Assembly: GCF_900104925.1 (NCBI RefSeq)
Contig: NZ_LT629735.1
Location: 3,207,001-3,271,000 of the forward strand
Source of the DNA: Opitutus sp. GAS368
Lineage (GTDB): Bacteria > Verrucomicrobiota > Verrucomicrobiia > Opitutales > Opitutaceae
Direction of reading: 5' to 3'
Length of the DNA: 64,000 bases
Of this stretch, positions 1 through 6,821 are shown in pieces. Numbering within the stretch: position 1 is the stretch's first letter; every line of letters starts with the position of its first letter. Both the position numbers and the translations under genes were made by a program. The notes below the pieces were generated by a model that worked only from the letters and a program-made list of their open reading frames with translations, was not told where the DNA came from and made no database searches.

Positions 1-16
1 TACAAGGAAAGGCTGA

Positions 17-43
17 ATAAAAAACGGCGGTCATAGACCGCCG
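17..43 (-). terminator. Intrinsic terminator after the small basic protein gene
   Basis: A perfect 8-bp stem (CGGCGGTC / GACCGCCG, 25-32 and 36-43) with an ATA loop is followed on the minus strand by a T-rich tract (17-24). It lies 26 bp past the stop codon of the minus-strand gene at 69-173, where a rho-independent terminator for that gene would sit. Confidence 0.8.
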
Positions 44-68
44 CTACAGATCAGAGGCGGGAGAAAGC

Positions 69-173
69 TTACTTCTTGGCCTTGGCGATCTTGGCCTTCA
101 GGGCGGCATTGCGACGCTTGTGGTAAGCGAGGCGGCGTTTCTTTTTGATGTGCTTGTTGGTTTGTTGACCCAT
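69..173 (-). CDS. 34-residue lysine-rich small basic protein
   Basis: This encodes 34 residues beginning MGQQTNKHIKKKRR. About half of the residues are Lys or Arg, and the C-terminus is an Ala/Lys repeat. The frame stays open upstream to 290, but that extension looks like translated non-coding DNA, so the ATG at 171-173 was chosen. There is no signal peptide or membrane segment. The composition suggests a nucleic-acid- or ribosome-binding role, like other very small basic bacterial proteins, but no biochemical function can be assigned from sequence. It is monocistronic with its own strong terminator downstream. I believe similar short proteins are annotated as hypothetical in Verrucomicrobiota; that is recollection, not something shown here. 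Confidence 0.75.
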   Translation of the reverse strand: MGQQTNKHIKKKRRLAYHKRRNAALKAKIAKAKK

Positions 174-321
174 GGTGAGATGAATTGAGGGGAACTTGTC
201 CTGAAAGCCCGGGCCGGAGTCAAGCGGTGGATTGAAACGTAGGGCCGGTGCTAGTCGCCGGGCCGTTTGGCAAGAGGGGTCCGCCGGCAAGCGGCGACCC
301 TACAAGGGCCTCCAGCACCAT

Positions 322-642
322 TCAATACCGCGCCAAACCCGGGTCGATTTGCTCGGCCCAGGCGTCGATGCCGCCCGCGACGTTGGTGACCTGCGCGAAG
401 CCGTTGGCCCGCAGGAACTGGGTGACCCGCAGGCTGCGGCCGCCATGATGGCAAATCACCAGGATGGGCTGGTCGCGGGGCAGGGAGGAAACGTTTTCCG
501 GGATCTGCCGCATCGGGATGTGCCGGCTGCCGGTCACGGCGCAGATCTGGACCTCAAACGGCTCGCGGACGTCGAGAAGCAGAGCTCCGTCGCCCAGCTT
601 TTGGGCGGCAGTGGCGACGTCGGTTTCGAGCGGGATGTCCAT
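322..642 (-). CDS. Single-domain rhodanese (sulfurtransferase)
   Basis: A 106-residue single rhodanese domain. The visible signatures are LLDVREPFEV near residue 25, the IPMRQIP segment, and the active-site loop CHHGGRS, which has the C-x4-R arrangement of catalytic rhodaneses. The cysteine that would carry the persulfide is present, so activity is plausible. The C-terminal motif NVAGGIDAW is also typical. It resembles GlpE/PspE-type cytoplasmic sulfurtransferases that pass sulfane sulfur to thiol or cyanide acceptors. The reading frame continues upstream to 780, but that part overlaps a hairpin repeat (702-751) and is not rhodanese-like, so the ATG at 640-642 was chosen. No clear Shine-Dalgarno is visible. 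The gene stands alone and is divergent from the guanylyltransferase gene. Confidence 0.85.
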   Translation of the reverse strand: MDIPLETDVATAAQKLGDGALLLDVREPFEVQICAVTGSRHIPMRQIPENVSSLPRDQPILVICHHGGRSLRVTQFLRANGFAQVTNVAGGIDAWAEQIDPGLARY

Positions 643-701
643 GGCGGGCCGCGGAACATGGTGCCGAAGGAGCGAAAAGCAACACGGCATGTTTTGGCAG
701 A

Positions 702-751
702 GTGGGAGCGGGTTTAGCCCGCGACAGGTCGGGGCATAAAGCCCCTCCCAC
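702..751. repeat. REP-like double hairpin
   Basis: Outer arms GTGGGAG (702-708) and CTCCCAC (745-751) enclose two smaller hairpins, GCGGGTTTAGCCCGC and GGGGCATAAAGCCCC. It lies between two divergent genes. The build (short G/C stems, outer inverted repeat, intergenic position) is that of repetitive extragenic palindromes. Other hairpin elements with GGAG-type arms occur at 43897-43975 and 51012-51039. Confidence 0.6.
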
Positions 752-796
752 CACCAACCCGTCCGGAGGCCGGGTTCCACCTCAATATGCCGTTGA

Positions 797-813
797 CCCC
801 GACAGGGTCGGGG
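797..813. repeat. Hairpin just upstream of the guanylyltransferase start
   Basis: CCCCGAC-AGG-GTCGGGG is a perfect 7-bp stem with a 3-nt loop ending 15 nt before the ATG at 828. It could form in the 5' leader of the transcript. No T-run follows it, so it is not an intrinsic terminator. A REP-like origin or a weak translational role are both possible. Confidence 0.45.
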
Positions 814-827
814 ATGTCGTTAGCGGC

Positions 828-1916
828 ATGTCCGAACGTTTTGTCGTGATCATGGCCGGCGGCCGCGGAGAGCGGTTCTGGCCCCAAAGCCGCGAAGCCA
901 CCCCCAAGCACCTGCTGCCCATCGTCGGCGACAAGCCGATGCTGGCCCAGACCGTGGACCGGGTCGCCGGCATCGTGCCGCCCGCGAACATCTTCGTCAT
1001 CACCACGCAGGCCCAGCTGGCGGGCTGTCGCGCCGCCTGCACCGGCCTGCCCGCGGCCAATATCGTCGCCGAGCCCATGGGCCGCGACACCGCCGCCGCG
1101 ACCGGCCTGGCGATGCTGCTGGTCAAGCAGCGCAACCCCGCGGCGGCGTTCGCCATGCTGCCGGCGGACCATGTCATCCACGACACCGCCGAATACGCGA
1201 AGCTGCTCAACGTCGCGTTTGAGTCCGCCGAGTGCGCCGACGTGCTCGTGACTCTCGGCATCAAGCCGGCCACGCCCGAGACTGGTTTCGGCTACATCCA
1301 GCAGGCAGGCCCGTGGAAAAAAGTCGGCGGCCGCGACGTGATGGCCGTAAAGCGCTTCGTGGAGAAGCCGAATCTGGAGACGGCCAGGGGTTACCTCGCC
1401 TCGGGCGAATACTTCTGGAATGCCGGTATGTTCGTCTGGCGCGTGCCGGTCGTTGAGGCGGCCTTCAAGGCGCATGCGGCGGAACTCTACGCCGGGCTGG
1501 CGCAGCTCGAGGCCGCGGCCAAGACGGCCGGGGGCTGGACCAGGGCGCTGTCGGAAATCTATCCGACGCTGAAGAAAATCTCCGTGGACTATGCGCTGAT
1601 GGAGAAGTCGACCAACGTGGTCGTGGTGCCGGCGACGTTTGATTGGGATGACGTCGGCGCGTGGCCGGCGATCGCCAAGCATTTCACGCCGGACGCCGCC
1701 GGCAACGTCCTGCGCGGACTGGCGATGGTCGAGGGCGGCGCCAACAACATCGTCGTCTCGACCGACGGCCACCTGACCGGCGTGGTGGGTGTCAGCGACC
1801 TCGTCGTGGTGCACACCGCCGAGGCCACGCTCGTGTGCCCCAAGGACAAGGCGCAGGAGATCAAGGCGCTGCTCGAGCGCCTGAAGTCGGATCCGGCGAA
1901 GAAGAAGTTCCTCTGA
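828..1916 (+). CDS. manC: Mannose-1-phosphate guanylyltransferase
   Basis: A 362-residue cytoplasmic nucleotidyltransferase that would make GDP-mannose from mannose-1-phosphate and GTP. The N-terminus carries the pyrophosphorylase signature GGRGERFWP (residues 11-19), followed by PKHLLPI with the conserved lysine. FVEKPN lies near residue 176, with the family motif YFWNAGMFVW just after it and VDYALMEK later. There is no C-terminal cupin domain, so this is the short monofunctional form and not the fused guanylyltransferase/phosphomannose isomerase of about 470 residues. The start is the ATG at 828; an in-frame extension back to 702 covers a repeat and was rejected. GDP-mannose could feed the exopolysaccharide genes at 30-42 kb, but no local operon links them. 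Confidence 0.9.
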   Translation: MSERFVVIMAGGRGERFWPQSREATPKHLLPIVGDKPMLAQTVDRVAGIVPPANIFVITTQAQLAGCRAACTGLPAANIVAEPMGRDTAAATGLAMLLVKQRNPAAAFAMLPADHVIHDTAEYAKLLNVAFESAECADVLVTLGIKPATPETGFGYIQQAGPWKKVGGRDVMAVKRFVEKPNLETARGYLASGEYFWNAGMFVWRVPVVEAAFKAHAAELYAGLAQLEAAAKTAGGWTRALSEIYPTLKKISVDYALMEKSTNVVVVPATFDWDDVGAWPAIAKHFTPDAAGNVLRGLAMVEGGANNIVVSTDGHLTGVVGVSDLVVVHTAEATLVCPKDKAQEIKALLERLKSDPAKKKFL

Positions 1917-1930
1917 CCAGCAGAGTCCGA

Positions 1931-2027
1931 AAACCACGAATGGGCACGAATGAACACGAATTGAGGACCGATTCGAACCGGAGCACCTTGGTTGTCATTC
2001 GTGCCTATGGGTGTCCATTCGTGGTTG
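1931..2027. repeat. Degenerate inverted repeat (CACGAATG type)
   Basis: The left arm near 1932-1962 has three spaced copies of CACGAAT. The right arm near 1990-2027 has the complementary ATTCGTG units (GTCATTCGTGCC, GTCCATTCGTGG). The element fills the gap between the guanylyltransferase gene and ruvX. Arms made of short periodic units like this recur around the GxxExxY gene (2483-2932) and at 20981-21113 with different unit sequences. Confidence 0.65.
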
Positions 2028-2049
2028 TTCCGTCTTGTTCCGCCTGACC

Positions 2050-2484
2050 ATGCGCTGCCTGGGCATCGATTACGGCACGAAGCGCGTCGGCCTGGCCCAC
2101 GGGGACGACATCGGGGTCGCCACGCCGCTGCCCGCCCTGACCGACGCCGACGAGGCCGCCCGCTGGACCAAGCTCGGCGAGGTGATCAAGCAGCGCCGCA
2201 TCACCGACCTCGTGCTCGGCTATCCTTACAACATGGACGGCTCCGTCGGTTTCAAGGCGAAGGAAGTCGACGCGTTCGCGGCGAAACTGAAGACGGCTTT
2301 CGGGCTCCCCGTGCACCTGGTGGACGAGACGCTCACGAGCGACGCGGCGGAATCTTCCATCGCGAAGAAGGACCGGCGCGGCGTGCGCGACTCGGGGCTG
2401 ATCGACTCGCGCGCCGCGTGCCTGATCCTGCAGGACTATCTCGATCAAAAGTTCCCACCGACTTTAACGGGCCAAGATACATAA
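2050..2484 (+). CDS. ruvX: Putative pre-16S rRNA nuclease / Holliday junction resolvase-like protein
   Basis: A 144-residue YqgF/RuvX-family RNase H-fold protein. The N-terminal strand GIDYGTKRVG contains the first metal-binding Asp (D7). LGYPYNMDGS follows near residue 58, LVDETLTS near 95, and a C-terminal acidic motif DSRAACLILQDYL near 120. Members have been studied as 16S rRNA 5'-end processing nucleases and named as possible Holliday junction resolvases; sequence alone does not choose between the roles. The length is normal (about 140). The start is the ATG at 2050; the upstream extension to 2011 is repeat DNA. The stop overlaps the beginning of the inverted repeat that precedes the GxxExxY gene. 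Confidence 0.9.
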   Translation: MRCLGIDYGTKRVGLAHGDDIGVATPLPALTDADEAARWTKLGEVIKQRRITDLVLGYPYNMDGSVGFKAKEVDAFAAKLKTAFGLPVHLVDETLTSDAAESSIAKKDRRGVRDSGLIDSRAACLILQDYLDQKFPPTLTGQDT

Positions 2485-2513
2485 CCACGGAATACACCGA
2501 ACACACGGAAAGG
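2483..2513. repeat. Left inverted repeat flanking the GxxExxY gene
   Basis: This arm is built on spaced CACGGAA/CACCGAA units (ACCACGGAATACACC...). It is an imperfect inverted match to 2904-2932, agreeing at roughly 26 of 31 positions when one arm is reverse-complemented. It begins at the ruvX stop codon and ends just before the Shine-Dalgarno of the next gene. Confidence 0.75.
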
Positions 2514-2521
2514 AGAGGCCC

Positions 2522-2902
2522 ATGACTACGAAATTGATCCATGCTGATGAGACGCATGCCCTGCTCGGAGCATGCTTTGAGGTATACAAAGAGAAAGGAT
2601 GCGGCTTTCTGGAGGCAGTCTTCCAGGAATGTTTGGAGTTCGAATTCACGGATCGCGGAATCCCGTTCAAGGCTCAGGCACCATTGCAGATACATTACAA
2701 GGGACGCCCACTGAGGCAGAGTTATCAGCCTGATTTCCTGTGCTTCGATAAGGTGATTCTTGAGATCAAGGCGGTATCAAAGTTGGCGGATGAACACCGG
2801 GCCCAGGTTCACAATTACCTCAGGGCGACAGGCTGCCGGGTCGGGTTGCTGGTGAATTTTGGCCATTTCCCGTTGGTTGAACACGAACGGATTGTGCTCT
2901 GA
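2522..2902 (+). CDS. GxxExxY family protein (PD-(D/E)XK nuclease-like fold)
   Basis: A 126-residue protein of the GxxExxY family. The family motif reads GFLEAVF (Phe in place of Tyr), followed by the conserved ECLEFEF helix. YQPDFLCFDKVILEIKAV is a D...ExK core typical of PD-(D/E)XK nuclease folds, and the end LVNFG is typical of the family. No function is established for the family; a nuclease-like activity is inferred from the fold signature only. The start is supported by AGGAGAGG a few bases upstream. The gene sits exactly between two imperfect inverted repeats and separates ruvX from truA. Its base composition is visibly more AT-rich than its neighbours, which fits acquisition as a cassette. 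Confidence 0.85.
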   Translation: MTTKLIHADETHALLGACFEVYKEKGCGFLEAVFQECLEFEFTDRGIPFKAQAPLQIHYKGRPLRQSYQPDFLCFDKVILEIKAVSKLADEHRAQVHNYLRATGCRVGLLVNFGHFPLVEHERIVL

Positions 2903-2903
2903 G

Positions 2904-2932
2904 CTTTCCGTGTATTCCGTCTGTTCCGTGGT
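2904..2932. repeat. Right inverted repeat flanking the GxxExxY gene
   Basis: This arm (CTTTCCGTGTATTCC ... TTCCGTGGTT) pairs with 2483-2513. It begins right after the GxxExxY stop codon. Its last bases include the GTG at 2928 that is the best start for truA, so the truA initiation region appears to be formed by repeat DNA. Confidence 0.75.
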
Positions 2933-3680
2933 TAAAAATCATAAACCCTCCCGCTGGAAATGCGTCTGCGCCTACGACGGCGGGCCGTTCAACGGCTGGC
3001 AGAGCCAGGAGGGCGGCAACACGATCCAAGACCTGATCGAGAAGCAGCTGAAGAAGATCTTCGGCCGACAGATCCGCATCGAGGGCAGCGGCCGCACCGA
3101 CTCGGGCGTCCATGCCCATGCCCAGGTGTTTCATTTCGACGCGGCGTGGAGGCACGGCGCCGGCAAGCTGCGGCTGGCGCTGCAGACCGGCCTGCCGCGC
3201 AGCATCCAGCTGAAAACCCTGCGCGCGGTCTCGGCGAAATTTCACGCCCGCTTCAACGCCAAGGGGAAGATCTACCGCTATCACCTCCACCTTGGCGCGG
3301 CGGACCCGTTCGAGACGGCCTATTGCTGGTCGCTCAACCGCGAGCTCGACTGGCCGGCGGTGCAGGCCGCGGCCAAGGTGCTACGCGGGAAGCACGACTT
3401 CTGGGCCTTCTCCGGCGAGAACGACCGGACCTACGAGACGACCGTCCGCGACCTGCGCCGGCTGGATGTGAACCGCAAGGGCCCGCGCATCACCTTCACG
3501 TTCGAGGCCGACGGCTTCATCTACAAGATGGCGCGCAGCCTGACCGGCGCGCTCGTCAATGTCGGCCTCGGCAAGCTCACGCCGTCGGACCTGGCGGGCC
3601 TGATCAAGAGCCGGCGGCGCATCCCGACGGTGGTGACGGCGCCGCCGCAGGGCCTGTTTTTAGTCAAAGTGATTTACTGA
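2928..3680 (+). CDS. truA: tRNA pseudouridine(38-40) synthase
   Basis: A 250-residue TruA. It would isomerise uridines 38-40 in the tRNA anticodon stem-loop to pseudouridine. The N-terminal motif YDGGPFNGWQ and the catalytic loop GRTDSGVHA (D58 is the nucleophilic Asp) are intact, and so are FHARF near residue 100 and the C-terminal FIYKMARSLTGALVNVG. The frame extends back to an ATG at 2859, but that stretch lies inside the upstream gene and a repeat. The GTG at 2928 gives a protein of normal length and was preferred. No good Shine-Dalgarno precedes it. The GTG itself is within the right inverted repeat of the GxxExxY cassette. Confidence 0.85.
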   Translation: MVKNHKPSRWKCVCAYDGGPFNGWQSQEGGNTIQDLIEKQLKKIFGRQIRIEGSGRTDSGVHAHAQVFHFDAAWRHGAGKLRLALQTGLPRSIQLKTLRAVSAKFHARFNAKGKIYRYHLHLGAADPFETAYCWSLNRELDWPAVQAAAKVLRGKHDFWAFSGENDRTYETTVRDLRRLDVNRKGPRITFTFEADGFIYKMARSLTGALVNVGLGKLTPSDLAGLIKSRRRIPTVVTAPPQGLFLVKVIY

Positions 3681-3729
3681 TCCGGAATATTAAACACAGA
3701 GCGCGCAGAGATCGCGGAGGGAATTCTAC

Positions 3730-4095
3730 TTACTTGGAGGGTGCCAACAGCGCCTGTGTGCCCTTTTCCCAATTCAGACCCCAATCGCGAATCGATTTGA
3801 GCACCGGGCCCAAGGCGCGGCCCTTGGCCGTCAGTTGATACGCCGGGTGCTTTGAGCCGTCCGCCGCTCCGGTCAGTTCCACAATCCCGTGATTTTGAAG
3901 GCGCTCCAGGCGTTCGCTGAGGATGTTCGTGGGGATGCCCTCCGGCGAGGCCATGAATTCCTTGAAGCGCTGCCGGCCGAGCGCAAGGTCACGGATCACC
4001 AGCAACGACCACCGGTCGCCGAAAAGATCGAGGCTGCACGCCACCGGGCACGGTGAACGGCGCGCATTTTGGGCGGAAGCTCGCGGCTTGGGCAT
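3730..4095 (-). CDS. HxlR-family winged-helix transcriptional regulator
   Basis: A 121-residue winged-helix protein. It has the HxlR hallmarks: CPVACSLDLFGDRWSLLVIRDL at the first helix, with a Cys near the N-terminus as in redox- or ligand-sensing members, then FKEF, the recognition helix region PTNILSERLERLQNHGIV, and the wing YQLTAKGRAL. Such proteins act as DNA-binding repressors or activators, commonly of adjacent divergent genes. The start at 4095 was preferred to the in-frame ATG at 4137 because the extension runs into the palindromic operator region and is not family-like. The divergent export operon starting at 4246 is its likely target. Confidence 0.85.
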   Translation of the reverse strand: MPKPRASAQNARRSPCPVACSLDLFGDRWSLLVIRDLALGRQRFKEFMASPEGIPTNILSERLERLQNHGIVELTGAADGSKHPAYQLTAKGRALGPVLKSIRDWGLNWEKGTQALLAPSK

Positions 4096-4123
4096 GGAAA
4101 ACAGTATGCAGCTGCGAAAAAGG

Positions 4124-4162
4124 CTTGCAAGTCGCAAGTAAGCTTACTTGCGTAATGCAAGT
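4124..4162. promoter_or_regulatory. Palindromic operator between the HxlR gene and the export operon
   Basis: The core CGCAAGTAAGCTTACTTGCG (4133-4152) is a perfect 20-bp palindrome. It is flanked by further half-sites CTTGCAAGT (4124-4132) and GCAAGT (4157-4162). It lies 29 bp or more from the HxlR start and 84 bp or more from the divergent gene. Symmetry, half-site repetition and position make it the likely binding site for HxlR, controlling both directions. Binding itself is inferred. Confidence 0.7.
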
Positions 4163-4245
4163 ATGAGCTCTCCACCGCTTTTTCCCCCGCCGTCTTCCGG
4201 TTCCGCCCCGGGCCGGTCGTCGGCAAAGCCGGTTCTGCAACTAAC

Positions 4246-4677
4246 ATGAAAAACTCAAGATCATCCGGTAAGCGTTGGTTCACGATTGCAGCCGCAGTCG
4301 TTTTTATCGCTGGCACTGTCGCGTCGTCGTCCGGTCAGCCGCTGGCTCCTCCTCCCGCCACCAGGGTCATGGTCAGCCTCACGATAAAAACCGGCGTCCC
4401 CCGGGAGGAGCTGATGCAAGCCATGCCCGACGAAATCCGGGCGACGGTGAAGCTCTACCTCGAGGGCAAGATCGACCAGTGGTATTCTCGCACCGATGGG
4501 CAAGGCGTCGTCTTTCTCGTTAACGGCAAAGATGCCGACGAGGCGAGGACGCTCATGGGCGACCTGCCTTTGGCCAGAAGGGGCCTCGCCGAATTCACCT
4601 ACACCCCGCTCAGTCCGTTGGCGCCCCTAAAGCTCCTTCTTCAAACCCCCGCCGCCGGACCCCGGAATACGCCTTGA
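4246..4677 (+). CDS. Secreted muconolactone isomerase-like protein, function unknown
   Basis: A 143-residue protein with an N-terminal hydrophobic signal segment (roughly residues 11-30, ending near VASSSGQ). The mature domain begins RVMVSLTIKTGVPREELMQAMPDEIRA and continues KLYLEGKIDQWY, then the closing strand AEFTYTPLSPLAPL. That pattern is the ferredoxin-like alpha-beta fold of the muconolactone isomerase / YciI-like group. A periplasmic location makes a classical catabolic isomerase role unlikely; a small-ligand-binding role is possible. It is the first gene of the HxlR-controlled operon, 18 bp before the ABC ATPase gene. Identification of the fold is tentative. Confidence 0.65.
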   Translation: MKNSRSSGKRWFTIAAAVVFIAGTVASSSGQPLAPPPATRVMVSLTIKTGVPREELMQAMPDEIRATVKLYLEGKIDQWYSRTDGQGVVFLVNGKDADEARTLMGDLPLARRGLAEFTYTPLSPLAPLKLLLQTPAAGPRNTP

Positions 4678-4695
4678 GTGACCAAAAGATAATCC

Positions 4696-5424
4696 ATGAC
4701 AAACAATGAACAGACTGCAGTGGTCTTCGAAAACGTTTCCAAGACCTACCGAATGGGTGAGATCCAGGTCCCGGCCCTGAAGGGCGTAAACTTGGCGATC
4801 CGCGAGAGGCGTTTCTCGATGGTGCTTGGGCCCTCGGGCAGCGGAAAGACGACGCTCCTGAACCTCATCGGTTGCCTGGACCAGGCGACCGCGGGCGTCG
4901 TCACCGTCTGCGGGCAGAATATCAGCGAGCTCTCGGACGGCGCGATCTCCAAGTTCCGCGCGCAGCACATCGGTTTCATCTTTCAAAACTTCAATTTGAT
5001 CCCGGTTTTATCCGCCTACGAGAACATCGAATACCCGCTGGTCCTGCTTGGGGTCGCCGCTTTGGAGCGAAAAGCGCGCACCGGGCAGATCCTGGAATCC
5101 GTCGGCCTGAGCCACGTTGCCGAGCACCGCCCAAATCAGCTCAGCGGCGGCCAAAAACAGCGCGTAGCGATCGCCCGCGCGCTGGTGAAGGGTCCCAGTC
5201 TCGTTCTCGCGGACGAGCCCACCGCCAACCTGGATTCGAAAACCGGCGCGGCGATCATCGAGCTTATGCACAATGTCCAAGAGCAGTATGGGGCGACCTT
5301 TGTCTTCTCCACCCATGACCCGCAGTTGATCTCACATGCCCAGGACTCGTTTGTGATTCGCGACGGCGAATTGATCGAGCACCGGGTGAGCGAAGGCCAT
5401 CCTCAACCAGTGGAGGCGAAATGA
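4696..5424 (+). CDS. ABC transporter ATP-binding protein (MacB/LolD type)
   Basis: A 242-residue ATPase. Walker A is GPSGSGKTT (residues 45-53), the Q-loop region FIFQNFNLIPVLSAYENI is typical of the MacB/LolD/FtsE group, the signature is LSGGQKQR (149-156), and Walker B is LVLADEPTANLD (from 170). The switch His is in FSTHDPQ. It should power the FtsX-type permease encoded next, with which it overlaps by 4 bp (ATGA). MacB/LolD-type ATPases drive mechanotransmission, extracting lipoproteins or pushing substrates from the periplasm, not conventional membrane import. The substrate is unknown; the LolA-like and outer-membrane partners downstream suggest lipoprotein or lipid transfer. Confidence 0.92.
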   Translation: MTNNEQTAVVFENVSKTYRMGEIQVPALKGVNLAIRERRFSMVLGPSGSGKTTLLNLIGCLDQATAGVVTVCGQNISELSDGAISKFRAQHIGFIFQNFNLIPVLSAYENIEYPLVLLGVAALERKARTGQILESVGLSHVAEHRPNQLSGGQKQRVAIARALVKGPSLVLADEPTANLDSKTGAAIIELMHNVQEQYGATFVFSTHDPQLISHAQDSFVIRDGELIEHRVSEGHPQPVEAK

Positions 5425-6821
5425 ACACCATCAAGATTGCTTCCAGGAGCATCCTGCGAAATGTCCGGCGCAGCCTCATGACCGTGCTCGCCATCTCGGT
5501 GGGCGCAAGTTCGATGGTCGTCTTCGGCGAATTCGTTTTCCGGGTCTTTGCACAACTTGAGACCCGCGGGGTGATCTCGGGCGGCCACATTGCGGTCTAC
5601 CGCAGCGGCTACTTCGACTACGGAACGGGCAATCCCGCGGCTTACGGGATCCGTGACTACCAATCGCTCCTCGACTTGATCGCCAACGACCCGGTGTTGA
5701 AGCCCAAGATCAATGTTGCGACTCCTACCATCAATCTCTTTGGGATCGCCGCCAACTTCGAATCGGAAGCGTCCAAGACGTTTTTCGGCCGCGGCGTGGT
5801 GGCGGCCGACTACAACCAGATGCAGCAATGGGATGAGCACGACCTGAAGGATTTCGTCGTCGATTCGAACATCAACCTGGAGGATTCGGCCCACGGAAAT
5901 GTCGGGGTGGGTCTCGCCAGAATCCTGAAGCTCACAAAGGCGCTGAAACTCGATTCCGGCCCGCCGCCATTGGGCACGGAGGAGCAAGCGCGCAGCGGGC
6001 ACACGGATGCAAAGCGGGACTTCGCCAGCCTGGAGGAGCGCGGGAAGGACGGCTCAAGTGCCAGCGGGAGCCCGACCGCGGCGCGGCTCGACCTGCTGGC
6101 GGCAACGTCCGCCGGCGCTCCGAACGTGGTGAACTTCTTTGTCGACAAGGCCATCTCGCAGGGAATGAAGGAGGTGGACGATTCGTTCGTGCTCATGAAC
6201 TTCGAGCTGTCCCAGCAGCTTCTTTTTGGCCGCGGGGAAAAGCAGGCGGTGGGCATCGTATTGCAGCTTCACCATACGCGCGACATACCGGCCGTCCGCG
6301 CGCGACTGAATCAGCTCTTCAAGGAGAAGAAGCTGGATCTGGAGGTCAGGGACCTCAAAGAGCTCCAGCCGTTCTACAAACAGGCCGTCGGTATGTTTTC
6401 GGCGATCTTCATGTTTGTGGCGGTCATCATGATTGTGATCGTGCTCTTTACCGTCGTGAACACGATGAGCATGAGTGTCATGGAGCGGACCCAGGAGATC
6501 GGGACCCTGCGGGCTCTCGGCCTCGGCAGAACGGGAGTGCTGGCGCAATTCGTCCTGGAGGGTGCACTGCTGGGACTCATCGGCACGATTGTCGGACTGC
6601 TGATCGGGTTCGCGATCAGCCAAATCGTCAACCGCGCCGGCCTGACCTGGCAGCCTCCGGGATCGGCCTTTCCGGTGCCGCTCAAGCTCATGACCAATGG
6701 AGCCATAACCCTGTTCCTGGGCGTCGGGCTCGGGCTGTCCGCGATCGCGACCCTGGCGGCCTTGATCCCGGCGCGGAATGCGGCGCGCATGAAAGTCGTG
6801 GATGCCTTGGGACACGTATGA
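5421..6821 (+). CDS. FtsX-domain ABC transporter permease
   Basis: A 466-residue inner-membrane permease of the MacB/LolCE/FtsX type. There is one N-terminal membrane helix (about residues 14-40), a large periplasmic domain (about 45-315) and three C-terminal helices. The C-terminal block contains VVNTMSMSVMERTQEIGTLRALGLGR, the coupling-helix motif of this family, and ends LIPARNAARMKVVDAL. The periplasmic domain has a low-complexity Ser/Gly/Glu-rich insertion near residues 185-220. It pairs with the upstream ATPase (4-bp overlap) and overlaps the LolA-like gene by 4 bp. One permease copy suggests a homodimer, as in MacB. Confidence 0.9.
   Translation: MNTIKIASRSILRNVRRSLMTVLAISVGASSMVVFGEFVFRVFAQLETRGVISGGHIAVYRSGYFDYGTGNPAAYGIRDYQSLLDLIANDPVLKPKINVATPTINLFGIAANFESEASKTFFGRGVVAADYNQMQQWDEHDLKDFVVDSNINLEDSAHGNVGVGLARILKLTKALKLDSGPPPLGTEEQARSGHTDAKRDFASLEERGKDGSSASGSPTAARLDLLAATSAGAPNVVNFFVDKAISQGMKEVDDSFVLMNFELSQQLLFGRGEKQAVGIVLQLHHTRDIPAVRARLNQLFKEKKLDLEVRDLKELQPFYKQAVGMFSAIFMFVAVIMIVIVLFTVVNTMSMSVMERTQEIGTLRALGLGRTGVLAQFVLEGALLGLIGTIVGLLIGFAISQIVNRAGLTWQPPGSAFPVPLKLMTNGAITLFLGVGLGLSAIATLAALIPARNAARMKVVDALGHV

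Noticed and set aside
1960-1990. TTCGAA-containing stretch resembling a tRNA T-arm
   Set aside because: The flanking bases do not form the 5-bp T stem, and no acceptor or anticodon stem could be found. It lies inside an inverted repeat.
2859-2927. Upstream ATG start for truA
   Set aside because: It lies within the GxxExxY coding region and repeat, and the extra residues do not look like TruA. The GTG at 2928 gives the normal length.
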